This document shows positions 1 through 7,024 of a stretch of DNA of 16,655 nt, piece after piece. Position 1 is the stretch's first letter. Each line of letters opens with the position of its first letter. The notes below the pieces were generated by a model. The model was not told the origin of the DNA and made no database searches. It saw nothing but the letters and a program-made list of their open reading frames with translations. Made by a program: the position numbers and the translations under genes. This DNA comes from an uncultured Lachnospiraceae bacterium (GTDB lineage Bacteria; Bacillota; Clostridia; Lachnospirales; Lachnospiraceae), in assembly GCA_902797785.1 (NCBI GenBank), contig CADBUD010000218.1, positions 1-16,655 of the forward strand, given 5' to 3'.

Positions 1-3
1 GGT

Positions 4-86
4 CGCATTTGGCGCACTGCTGCCCCGGATTTTCGTGCAAAAAACGCACGAAAATACCTTGCGGAAAATCGGCTGTGAATAGTAAC
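4..86 (+). repeat. Dispersed hairpin repeat R1, copy A
   Basis: Shares with 9865-9966 an identical 18-mer CTGCTGCCCCGGATTTTC (17-34) and a 37-nt right segment (50-86) that matches at 33 of 37 positions and ends in GGCTGTGAATAGTAAC. Between them is a perfect 10-bp stem, ATTTTCGTGC (29-38... arm) with GCACGAAAAT, closing a 7-nt A-rich loop. Weaker similarity extends left to about position 4, so the element may begin at or before the window edge. It encodes no protein I can recognise. Family identity is unknown to me. Confidence 0.75.
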
Positions 87-143
87 ACTGGATCCACTCA
101 TGCCATGGTCGAAAAAACTACCGGCTAATGGCTATAGTAAGTA

Positions 144-165
144 AGCGTCGCAACTAAGCGACGCT
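144..165. terminator. Small stem-loop downstream of the GH43 gene
   Basis: AGCGTCGC (144-151) and GCGACGCT (158-165) form a perfect 8-bp stem with loop AACTAA, about 40 nt beyond the stop codon of the minus-strand GH43 gene. There is no clean U-tract on either strand: the plus side continues AAAATTTT and the minus side TTACTTAC. It may be a weak terminator or a 3'-end stabilising hairpin. The rest of 87-203 shows nothing I can name. Confidence 0.35.
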
Positions 166-203
166 AAAATTTTCGATGGACATAGGATTTGACGATTGCC
201 CTG

Positions 204-2819
204 TTATTTTACTGTGACGGTACAGGAAGCTTTTTTACCACTGGTCGTTTTGACAGTGACAATTGCCGTTCCCTTTTTTAAGGCGGTGATCATTCCACTC
301 TTTAAACGGATCCGCTTCGAATTGGTATGCCATTTTAGCTTATCCGTCGAATAAGAGGGCTTCATTTTGGCTCTTAAAAGATAGGTCTTTCCCACCTTGA
401 GCTTTAAGGAGGTTTTATTCAAGGTCAGCTTCGTGGCAGGCGCTTTGATGGTGATTTTACAGAAGCTTGAGCAGGAGCCGGCAATGGCAGTCACCAGGAC
501 AGCTCCCGGTTTCTTTGCCGTGACGACTCCGGTACGGGAAACGGTGGCATTTTGATTGCTGACCTTCCAAACGACCTGATCGGTAGTATTTGATGGAGAA
601 ACACGGGCTCTCAGCTTTATCGTTTTCTTGACCTTTAAACTGGCAGAGGTCTTATTTAATTTCAAGGAAACAGCTGGATTGGTCACAGTGATCTTACAAG
701 AGGCAGACTGTGAGCCACAAGTGGCAGTGATCGTAACGGTTCCGGCAGTTTTCGCAGTGACGACGCCATCCTTTACCGATGCAATAAAAGGAGAAGAGGT
801 AGACCATGTGAGCTGGTCCGTTGTGTTTGACGGAGTCACATTTGCTTTCAGAATCAATTGCTTTCCTATAGCAAGGCGGGAAGTCGAAGGGGTCAAAGTG
901 ATTTTTTCCGCCGGATTGTTGATATGAACGACAGCGGTAATGTTCTGGAATTTTGGGTTTAATTCATCTTCTGCAAGCATAGAAAGAACCGGTGTTCCAT
1001 CAAAAGCCCAGTGAACCTTGCGCACTCTGGCATTCCGACTGTTGCCATTGGTTCCATAATGATAGATCAGGATCGTATTTCCGTCATCATCTGTGGTAAA
1101 GGAGTTATGGCCGGGACCTGGTTCGCCCAGGCTTTCCTGTTTTAAAATCGGATAATTGCTCTTTGTCCAGGAGGTAGGATCCAAAAGATCATCATTTTGA
1201 TCGGCAGTCAGAAGTCCGATACAGTAAGTCGAGTCCGTAGCAGATCCGGAATAGGTGACAAAAATCTTTCCGTCATGCATCAGGGCAAAAGGTCCCTCAA
1301 TGACATCTGTATTGAGCTTTTCCCAGCCATATTCCGCCTGCGCGATCATGACAGGATCACTGGTGATTTGGGTCGGATCGGATGGATCAAAGGTGGCGAT
1401 ATACAGATCAGAATTTCCTGTAGGATCAATCTGACGCTGTGCCCAGATATAATAAAATGTACCATTTTGTTCAAATTCTGTCATATCCAGAGTGATACCC
1501 TTGGTATAGAGATATTCCCCATCGACATTTTTAATGCGGACCGGTGCGCTCCAGCTGTCCGGATTGGCAAGATCGCCGTCCTCACAGGCAATCAGGTGGG
1601 ACTGTACGACATTCCATGTCTTTCCGGATGCAAAATAGCAGTACCAGGTATCTCCGACTTTGTGAAGCTCCGGAGCCCAGATCAGATTTCCGTTCAAATT
1701 TCCAAGAGGAAGAGAGATTTCCTCTGCATTTAGTAATCCTAAAATACTGTCAGATTTCCGGAGCAGAAGTACCGTCTGTCCACCGTCTCTGGTGGAAATA
1801 AAATAATACATACCGTCGTCTTCGTTGTGGATAATGACTGGATCTGCCCGGTTCTTTAATTCAAATCCGGAGTAATCCGGACGGATGATGGTTCCCGAAA
1901 CTTCATAGTCTCCGGCAGTATTGACATCAATCTGGTCGAGGTCTTCTTCCTTCCAATCGACATGGAATTCGGCGGTAGAGCCATCGCTGTAGACGGCTTT
2001 TGCTTTTGGAAGATTGGCAGAGGAAAAGGGAACCCCGAGCTTGGAGGTGACAGAGATTTCTTCTATTCCCGTATTGGTGATCGTTCCAAGCTTGTTCTTG
2101 ATTTTTGTGAGCTCATCCTGACTGACGGGAATAATACTAGAGGGAAGTTCATCGGAGATATCCGTCACATCGCATTCCGGAGCGGAAGTGTCATAGGAGG
2201 CAGAGACCGGTTCGGAGATGTTCTCAAAGTCCATCGTAGTATTGGAATACATATTGCCATCACGATCCTGCCAGTAGATTGTATAGACTGCGTTGGTACT
2301 GTCATATTCACAGGATGGATTTTTTATCGTGATCTGGCTGCTGTTCAAGCTTAAAAAGCCTTTCTGGGTATAGGAAATCAGATCCGGTGAAGTAAAAAAA
2401 ACGACACTTCCGACATGACTGGTATCCTTTCCGGAGTTGTCTATATTTTCCCGAACGGCGAGGACGCCAAAGCTCCCGTCAGCCATACGGAAAATATAGG
2501 GTTCCTTGATCCATTTGTTGATTCCGGCAACGTTAGAGGGATTTTCTTCGTAATCCGTTTTGACATAGAGAACACCGGTGTTACAGTTCAGGGAAGTGAA
2601 ATTTGTACCATCCTCACTGTATGCCAGATGCATACTGTTGGTCTTCATATTGGCAGTGCCGCTGCGAGTATAGGATAAGATATATCCTTTTGCGGAAGCA
2701 GGGGATGCGGCTAAGACCCGGGAAGGGCTTTGGTAGTGGAACAGGGGAGAAGCAGAAAAAATCCCGCCTGATAGCATTATCACGGATAAGAGTAATGCTT
2801 TGAGTTTGTTGTGTTTCAT
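204..2819 (-). CDS. Secreted GH43 glycoside hydrolase with Big_4 and three Big_2 Ig-like domains
   Basis: Exported glycosidase, probably acting on arabinan or arabinoxylan side chains outside the cell. The ATG at 2819 is chosen because AAAGGAGG lies 9-10 nt upstream; the frame is open 26 codons further up but without a ribosome site. The product is 871 aa: signal peptide 1 to about 38; a blade-rich, GH43-like N-terminal region (about 45-214); a Big_4-like Ig domain (about 254-311, SDGSTAEFHVDW); a GH43 five-bladed propeller (about 320-620); then three Big_2 repeats (637-713, 716-791, 795-871) rich in lysine. Catalytic candidates are Asp326 in RADP (base), Asp445 in ITLDM (pKa modulator) and Glu508 in VIEGPF (acid). 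WAPELH and GPGHNSF are also typical of the family. There is no LPXTG motif or SLH domain, so wall retention would rest on the Ig domains. Family is secure; exact substrate is not. Confidence 0.92.
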   Translation of the reverse strand: MKHNKLKALLLSVIMLSGGIFSASPLFHYQSPSRVLAASPASAKGYILSYTRSGTANMKTNSMHLAYSEDGTNFTSLNCNTGVLYVKTDYEENPSNVAGINKWIKEPYIFRMADGSFGVLAVRENIDNSGKDTSHVGSVVFFTSPDLISYTQKGFLSLNSSQITIKNPSCEYDSTNAVYTIYWQDRDGNMYSNTTMDFENISEPVSASYDTSAPECDVTDISDELPSSIIPVSQDELTKIKNKLGTITNTGIEEISVTSKLGVPFSSANLPKAKAVYSDGSTAEFHVDWKEEDLDQIDVNTAGDYEVSGTIIRPDYSGFELKNRADPVIIHNEDDGMYYFISTRDGGQTVLLLRKSDSILGLLNAEEISLPLGNLNGNLIWAPELHKVGDTWYCYFASGKTWNVVQSHLIACEDGDLANPDSWSAPVRIKNVDGEYLYTKGITLDMTEFEQNGTFYYIWAQRQIDPTGNSDLYIATFDPSDPTQITSDPVMIAQAEYGWEKLNTDVIEGPFALMHDGKIFVTYSGSATDSTYCIGLLTADQNDDLLDPTSWTKSNYPILKQESLGEPGPGHNSFTTDDDGNTILIYHYGTNGNSRNARVRKVHWAFDGTPVLSMLAEDELNPKFQNITAVVHINNPAEKITLTPSTSRLAIGKQLILKANVTPSNTTDQLTWSTSSPFIASVKDGVVTAKTAGTVTITATCGSQSASCKITVTNPAVSLKLNKTSASLKVKKTIKLRARVSPSNTTDQVVWKVSNQNATVSRTGVVTAKKPGAVLVTAIAGSCSSFCKITIKAPATKLTLNKTSLKLKVGKTYLLRAKMKPSYSTDKLKWHTNSKRIRLKSGMITALKKGTAIVTVKTTSGKKASCTVTVK

Positions 2820-2853
2820 GAAATCATTCCTCCTTTTTTCCTTTTTCTTTTTT

Positions 2854-2883
2854 ATTATAACATATTTTTGAGGGGGATGTGAA
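2854..2883 (-). promoter_or_regulatory. SigmaA promoter of the GH43 gene
   Basis: On the minus strand, -35 TTCACA (2878-2883), an 18-nt spacer and -10 TATAAT (2854-2859) preceded by TGT, an extended -10. The predicted start is near 2847, giving a leader of under 30 nt before the ATG. The -35 box abuts the tandem repeats at 2887-2929. Confidence 0.7.
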
Positions 2884-2886
2884 TAT

Positions 2887-2929
2887 TCAAACAACAAGTG
2901 GATTTTGTGTCAAACAACAAGTGGATTTT
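2887..2929. repeat. Two tandem 20-bp repeats between divergent promoters
   Basis: TCAAACAACAAGTGGATTTT occurs exactly at 2887-2906 and 2910-2929, with a 3-nt spacer and a 23-bp period. The pair fills the space between the minus-strand -35 (2878-2883) and the plus-strand -35 (2932-2937). A much weaker third unit at the same period (2933-2952, about 11 of 20 matches) would overlap the plus -35. The placement suggests a regulator-binding region shared by both promoters; the protein is unknown. Confidence 0.85.
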
Positions 2930-2931
2930 TG

Positions 2932-2960
2932 TTGACAAAATCGGTGGTTTAGAATACAAT
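2932..2960 (+). promoter_or_regulatory. SigmaA promoter of the decayed ATC-hydrolase gene
   Basis: Perfect -35 TTGACA (2932-2937), a 17-nt spacer and -10 TACAAT (2955-2960). The predicted start near 2967 lies just before an inverted repeat, GTTAG (2972-2976) and CTAAC (2983-2987). The reading frame starts at 3060. Confidence 0.8.
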
Positions 2961-2971
2961 ACAAACTGAAA

Positions 2972-2987
2972 GTTAGCTACAACTAAC
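2972..2987. promoter_or_regulatory. Possible operator palindrome
   Basis: GTTAGCTACAACTAAC is an imperfect palindrome (GTTAGnTnnAnCTAAC) just downstream of the predicted transcription start of the 2932-2960 promoter. That position would suit a repressor. Which regulator would bind is unknown, and no regulator gene is in the window. Confidence 0.45.
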
Positions 2988-3059
2988 ACAAAACTGTTTT
3001 CTTGACAATATCGATTGATTGGAGAAAAACAGAGGAAATGATTGGAGGAAATTTAAAAT

Positions 3060-3627
3060 ATGAAGTGGGATAAGCCAGAGATCGATTACAAAAAGCATAT
3101 CAGCTACAGCAAGCGGGCGCAAAAGGTGATCATGGGACGATTGAACGAGAAAATATGGCACTGACCGCGGACAGAAGCTGTGGAAGAGAACAAAGCAGAT
3201 CTACGAGGATTATCTGACCGACCTGCCTTATATCGGAGGTTCAAAGAATCCCATGGCAGACCAACTGTATGATTCGTTGATCTGTTTTGCCTATTGGGAG
3301 GCGTTACCAGATAAGGAAACGGTAGAAGAATTTAAAAAGACGGTAGATCAGACTTTTTTTGGACAGAAAATACCAACTCTTCCCAAATGGTTCTCAGGAG
3401 AGAACCAGAAGCTTCTGGATCTGATCGCTTTTCTGGTAAAGCCATTTATCGATCGTTCGATCAACCGATATGTCTGTTCGGGAGAATGGAACAATGCGTG
3501 GAAAGTATATGTGAATCCGAAGAAGAAGCCGAAAGAGGGAACTGTTACTAGGCATAAAATCTTCCCAAGACCGGGGAGACATGCTATAATAGGGGTAGCC
3601 GGATGGAGAAAGAAGTACCTCTGTTAG
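3060..3627 (+). pseudogene. L-2-amino-thiazoline-4-carboxylate hydrolase family, frameshifted and 3'-truncated
   Basis: ATG at 3060 with GGAGG at 3044-3048 opens a frame that stops at 3162-3164 after 34 codons (ending NEKIWH). The next frame continues the protein at once: DRGQKLWKRTKQIYEDYL, then LPYIGGSKNPMADQLYDSL. Removing one A from the AAAA at 3150-3154 restores NEKYGTDRGQKLW, so this is a single-base insertion. The N-terminal part, with its LPYIGG-KNP motif, matches my memory of the ATC hydrolase family. Family-like sequence ends at KPKEG (3540); the roughly 70-80 C-terminal residues normally expected, including conserved cysteines, are absent and the frame runs into the glpK promoter before stopping at 3627. 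It is probably dead despite keeping a good promoter and ribosome site. Family assignment is from recall of motifs. Confidence 0.75.
3562..3590 (+). promoter_or_regulatory. glpK promoter
   Basis: -10 TATAAT (3585-3590) preceded by TGC (extended -10), a 17-nt spacer and a weak -35 TTCCCA (3562-3567). It lies inside the tail of the pseudogene frame and leaves a leader of about 90 nt. No CRE site was recognised by eye. Confidence 0.65.
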
Positions 3628-3686
3628 AATCAGGAAAAAAGAATGAGGATTTGTGTTCTTTTTTACAAGTGGAAGGAGAAGAACGG

Positions 3687-5183
3687 ATGAAACAATATAT
3701 CATGGCACTGGATGCGGGAACAACAAGCAACCGCTGTATTTTATTCAACCAAAAGGGAGAAGTGTGCAGCATGGCACAAAAAGAATTTACCCAGTATTAC
3801 CCAAAGCCGGGCTGGGTAGAGCACGATGCAGAGGAAATCTGGGCGACGCAGTTAGAGGTCGCAAAAGAGGCAATGGCATATGTCAATGCGACAGCCTCAG
3901 ATATTGCCGCGATTGGAATCACGAATCAGAGAGAAACGACGATCGTATGGGATAAAACAACAGGAAAGCCGATTTCCAATGCGATTGTCTGGCAGTGCCG
4001 CAGGACCTCGGAGTATGCGGACTCACTAAAAGAAAAAGGCTTGACAGAGTCTTTCCAAAAGAAAACAGGCTTGATTATAGATGCATATTTTTCCGCAACG
4101 AAGATTCATTGGATACTTGAAGAAATCGAAGGAGCAAGGGAACGGGCCGAACGTGGGGAGCTGCTGTTCGGAACCGTGGAGACCTGGCTGATTTGGAAGC
4201 TGACAAAGGGAGCAGTCCATGTGACGGATTATTCCAATGCTTCCAGAACGATGCTGTTCAATATCAATACGCTGACATGGGATGAGGAAATCTTAGCAGA
4301 GCTAAAAATTCCGGTCTCCATGTTGCCAGAAGCTATGCCGTCAAGCTGTATCTATGGAACCTCGGATGCTTCTTTTTTTGGGGCTCCGATTCCAATCGCA
4401 GGAGCTGCAGGGGATCAGCAGGCAGCATTATTTGGACAGACCTGTTTTCAGGCAGGAGAGGCAAAAAACACCTATGGGACCGGTTGCTTCCTATTGATGA
4501 ATACCGGAGAAAAACCGGTCTTTTCTAAAAATGGATTAGTCACGACGATTGCCTGGGGAATCGATGGGAAGGTTTATTATGCATTAGAAGGATCGATTTT
4601 TGTGGCAGGAGCAGCGATTCAGTGGCTTCGGGATGAATTGAAGCTGATCGATAGTGCTTCAGATGCAGAGTATATGGCAAAAAAAGTATCGGATACCAAC
4701 GGCTGCTATGTAGTTCCGGCATTTACCGGACTGGGAGCGCCTTATTGGGATCAGTATGCGCGGGGAACCATCGTTGGCTTGACCAGAGGCGTAAATAAAT
4801 ATCATATCATCCGGGCGACGCTTATGTCCCTGGCTTACCAGGTGGATGATGTTTTACAGGTCATGAAAGAGGATTCTGGAATTGAACTGGCGGCCCTGCG
4901 GGTCGATGGGGGAGCCAGTGCGAACAATTTATTACTGCAGATGCAGTCAGATCTTTGTGGAATCCCGGTCGATCGTCCGAACTGCGTAGAGACGACCGCC
5001 ATGGGGGCGGCGTATCTTGCGGGGCTGGCCGTCGGTGTTTGGAAAAACAGGGAAGACGTCATGCAGAATTTGTCAGTTGATCGGACCTTTTTACCGGAAA
5101 TTTCAAAGGAAGAAAGAGAAGAGAAAAAAAGAGGATGGAAGAAAGCGGTCAGGCTTTCCTTTGGATGGGAGAATCGTTCTTAG
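3687..5183 (+). CDS. glpK: Glycerol kinase
   Basis: Phosphorylates glycerol to sn-glycerol 3-phosphate with ATP in the cytoplasm. The ATG at 3687 is chosen over an in-frame upstream ATG (3603) because AAGGAG sits 8 nt before it and the protein then starts as GlpK does (MKQYIMALDAGTTSNR). At 498 aa it has normal family length. FGGY-kinase landmarks are the phosphate loop DAGTTS (9-14), GITNQRETT (78-85), WQCRRT (102-107), GDQQAALFG with catalytic Asp243, the NTYGTGCF loop (261-268), GLGAPYWDQYARG and DGGASANN. Where PTS-regulated Gram-positive GlpKs carry a phosphorylatable His before FYG, this one has Ser229 before FFG. No glpF or glpD is adjacent, so it is a stand-alone unit with its own promoter. 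Confidence 0.97.
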   Translation: MKQYIMALDAGTTSNRCILFNQKGEVCSMAQKEFTQYYPKPGWVEHDAEEIWATQLEVAKEAMAYVNATASDIAAIGITNQRETTIVWDKTTGKPISNAIVWQCRRTSEYADSLKEKGLTESFQKKTGLIIDAYFSATKIHWILEEIEGARERAERGELLFGTVETWLIWKLTKGAVHVTDYSNASRTMLFNINTLTWDEEILAELKIPVSMLPEAMPSSCIYGTSDASFFGAPIPIAGAAGDQQAALFGQTCFQAGEAKNTYGTGCFLLMNTGEKPVFSKNGLVTTIAWGIDGKVYYALEGSIFVAGAAIQWLRDELKLIDSASDAEYMAKKVSDTNGCYVVPAFTGLGAPYWDQYARGTIVGLTRGVNKYHIIRATLMSLAYQVDDVLQVMKEDSGIELAALRVDGGASANNLLLQMQSDLCGIPVDRPNCVETTAMGAAYLAGLAVGVWKNREDVMQNLSVDRTFLPEISKEEREEKKRGWKKAVRLSFGWENRS

Positions 5184-5209
5184 GAACTGTTAACTCGAAC
5201 CAAAATACA

Positions 5210-5250
5210 CCCGCCTGCAGCCGGCATTGCCGGCTGCGGGCGGGAAATTT
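5210..5250. terminator. Strong GC hairpin between convergent glpK and ykpA
   Basis: Arms 5210-5226 and 5228-5244 pair over about 16 bp with one G-T wobble and an ATT loop (CCCGCCTGCAGCCGGC with GCCGGCTGCGGGCGGG). It lies 26 nt past the glpK stop. The following AAATTTTAG is a poor U-tract, so termination is plausible but not textbook. The convergent position suggests use from either side. Confidence 0.6.
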
Positions 5251-5254
5251 TAGT

Positions 5255-5354
5255 TAGGGAAACGCTGATTAAAGCGTTTCCTGCGCATCATTTTTATACC
5301 GTTAGCGAAAACCGGCAGCGGTTTTCGTTAACGAGTATAATCAGCATTTCCTTA
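5255..5354. mobile_element. MITE-like element with 17-bp terminal inverted repeats
   Basis: Left end TAGGGAAACGCTGATTA (5255-5271) and right end TAATCAGCATTTCCTTA (5338-5354) are inverted repeats matching at 15 of 17 positions. The 100-bp element carries no gene. TTAG occurs at both outer ends, which could be a short target duplication or part of the ends. Inside, AGCGTTTCC (5273-5281) can pair with the left end instead of the right end, and an arm pair at 5300-5333 forms a 14-bp stem with a 6-nt loop and one wobble. Its core (5281-5340) is R2 copy alpha. No transposase is in the window. Confidence 0.6.
5281..5340 (-). repeat. Dispersed hairpin repeat R2, copy alpha
   Basis: Read on the minus strand, it begins TTATACTCGTTAACGAAAAC, makes a long stem (GTTAACGAAAACCG with CGGTTTTCGCTAAC) and ends ATAAAAATGATGCGCAG. 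The same order, with changes, occurs on the plus strand at 11295-11373 and, without the first block, at 7847-7914. It lies inside the inverted-repeat element at 5255-5354. Confidence 0.65.
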
Positions 5355-5365
5355 GAACCTCTGCG

Positions 5366-7003
5366 TTAATTATCTGCTTCCTGTCCATCCATAGAGTAGA
5401 CAGTTCCTTTTCTGGCACTTTCATTCGCTTCCAGATATTCATCATAAGTCGTAATCTTATCCGTCATTGTACCGTCCGGGAAAATTTCAATGATCCGGTT
5501 CGCAGTCGTCTGTACAAATTGATGATCGTGTGAAGTAAATAAGATGACGCCCGGGAATTTGATCAATCCGTTATTTAATGCTGTAATGGACTCCATATCC
5601 AGATGATTCGTCGGCTCGTCAAAGATCAGGCAGTTCGCACCGGAAATCATCATCTTAGAAAGCATACAGCGAACTTTTTCTCCACCGGAAAGAACCCGCA
5701 CTTTTTTTACGCCGTCTTCCCCGGCAAAAAGCATACGACCAAGAAAACCTCGCACATAGGTCACATCTTTGATTTCGGAATACTGCGTGAGCCAGTCAAC
5801 GATGATATCGTCATTGTCGAACTCCCTGGTGTTATCCTTTGGAAAATAAGCCTGGCTCGTGGTAACGCCCCATTTATAGGAACCCTCATCCGGCTCCATT
5901 TCTCCGGCAAGGATCTGGAATAATGTCGTCTTAGCCAGTTCATTGCTTCCGACAAAGGCAATCTTATCATCATGTCCCATAATAAAAGAAATATCATCCA
6001 GGATTTTTACTCCATCAATGGTCTTGCTCAAATGCTCTACGGTCAGGACTTCATTTCCAATTTCACGGTTCGGGCGGAAATCAATATAAGGATATTTTCG
6101 GCTGGAAGGCTTGATTTCCTCCAACTCAATTTTTTCTAAGGCTTTTTTTCGGGAGGTCGCCTGCTTGGACTTGGAAGCATTGGCGGAGAAACGGGAAATG
6201 AACTCCTTTAACTCCTTGATCTTTTCTTCTTTCTTTTTGTTCGCTTCCTTCATCTGTTTGATCAAAAGCTGGCTGGACTCGTACCAGAAGTCATAGTTTC
6301 CGGCATAGAGCTGAATCTTAGCATAATCAATATCCGCTGTATGTGTGCAGACCTTATTGAGGAAATACCGGTCATGGGAAACAACGATGACAGTATTTTC
6401 AAAATTGATCAAAAACTCCTCGAGCCATGCAATCGCATCCAGATCCAAATGGTTCGTTGGCTCGTCTAAAAGAAGAATGTCAGGATTTCCAAAGAGTGCC
6501 TGGGCCAGCAGGACTTTGACCTTGTCATTTCCATTTAAATCCTTCATCAGGGAATAGTGAAGATCGGTCTCGATTCCCAGACCATTTAAGAGCATGGCGG
6601 CATTGGATTCAGCTTCCCATCCATCCATTTCGGCAAATTCGGCTTCGAGCTCGCTGGCTTTGATTCCATCTTCTTCCGTAAAATCCTCTTTCATATAAAT
6701 GGCGTCTTTTTCTTTCATGATATCATAGAGATGTTTATTTCCCATAATGACGGTATCCAATACGGAAAATTCATCATATTTGAAATGATCTTGCTGTAAG
6801 AAGGACAGACGCTGTCCCTGGGTGATAGAAACATCCCCCTTTGTCGGCTCCAGCTGTCCGGACAGAATTTTTAAAAACGTAGATTTTCCGGCACCGTTCG
6901 CACCAATAAGACCATAACAGTTTCCTTCGGTGAATTTGATATTGACATCTTCGAACAGGGCTTTTTTTCCAATCCGAAGTGTAATATTGTTTGCGCTGAT
7001 CAT
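5366..7003 (-). CDS. ykpA: ABC-F family ATPase, YkpA/YbiT type
   Basis: Soluble twin-ATPase protein of the ABC-F family, whose members act at the ribosome rather than in membranes; no transmembrane segment is present. It has 545 aa, with ATG at 7003 and GAAAGGAG about 9 nt upstream. ATPase domain 1 has Walker A GANGAGKS (34-41), a degenerate signature LNGND (156-160) and LLLDEPTNHLD (177-187). A charged linker with NKKKEEKIKELKEF and SANASKSKQATSRKK spans about 240-315. Domain 2 has the atypical Walker A GSNELAKTT (352-360), a normal LSGGEKVR and LIFDEPTNHLD. Near full-length similarity to remembered Bacillus YkpA (NVNIKFTEGNCYGLIGANG-like start, LFTSHDHQFVQTTANRIIEI) supports this subgroup over antibiotic-resistance ABC-Fs. 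Substrate and physiological role are unsettled for this subgroup. Confidence 0.92.
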   Translation of the reverse strand: MISANNITLRIGKKALFEDVNIKFTEGNCYGLIGANGAGKSTFLKILSGQLEPTKGDVSITQGQRLSFLQQDHFKYDEFSVLDTVIMGNKHLYDIMKEKDAIYMKEDFTEEDGIKASELEAEFAEMDGWEAESNAAMLLNGLGIETDLHYSLMKDLNGNDKVKVLLAQALFGNPDILLLDEPTNHLDLDAIAWLEEFLINFENTVIVVSHDRYFLNKVCTHTADIDYAKIQLYAGNYDFWYESSQLLIKQMKEANKKKEEKIKELKEFISRFSANASKSKQATSRKKALEKIELEEIKPSSRKYPYIDFRPNREIGNEVLTVEHLSKTIDGVKILDDISFIMGHDDKIAFVGSNELAKTTLFQILAGEMEPDEGSYKWGVTTSQAYFPKDNTREFDNDDIIVDWLTQYSEIKDVTYVRGFLGRMLFAGEDGVKKVRVLSGGEKVRCMLSKMMISGANCLIFDEPTNHLDMESITALNNGLIKFPGVILFTSHDHQFVQTTANRIIEIFPDGTMTDKITTYDEYLEANESARKGTVYSMDGQEADN

Positions 7004-7024
7004 AAAATATACTCCTTTCTGGTA

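Noticed and set aside
1197..1733. 178-codon plus-strand frame inside the GH43 gene
   Set aside because: Antisense shadow of a well-supported catalytic domain; no ribosome site or family resemblance.
2820..2897. Upstream extension of the GH43 protein by 26 residues
   Set aside because: Would place the start upstream of the -10 box and ahead of the true signal peptide; AAAGGAGG clearly serves 2819.
3603..3686. Upstream in-frame extension of GlpK
   Set aside because: No ribosome site at 3603, the extension is not like any GlpK N-terminus, and 3687 has an ideal site.
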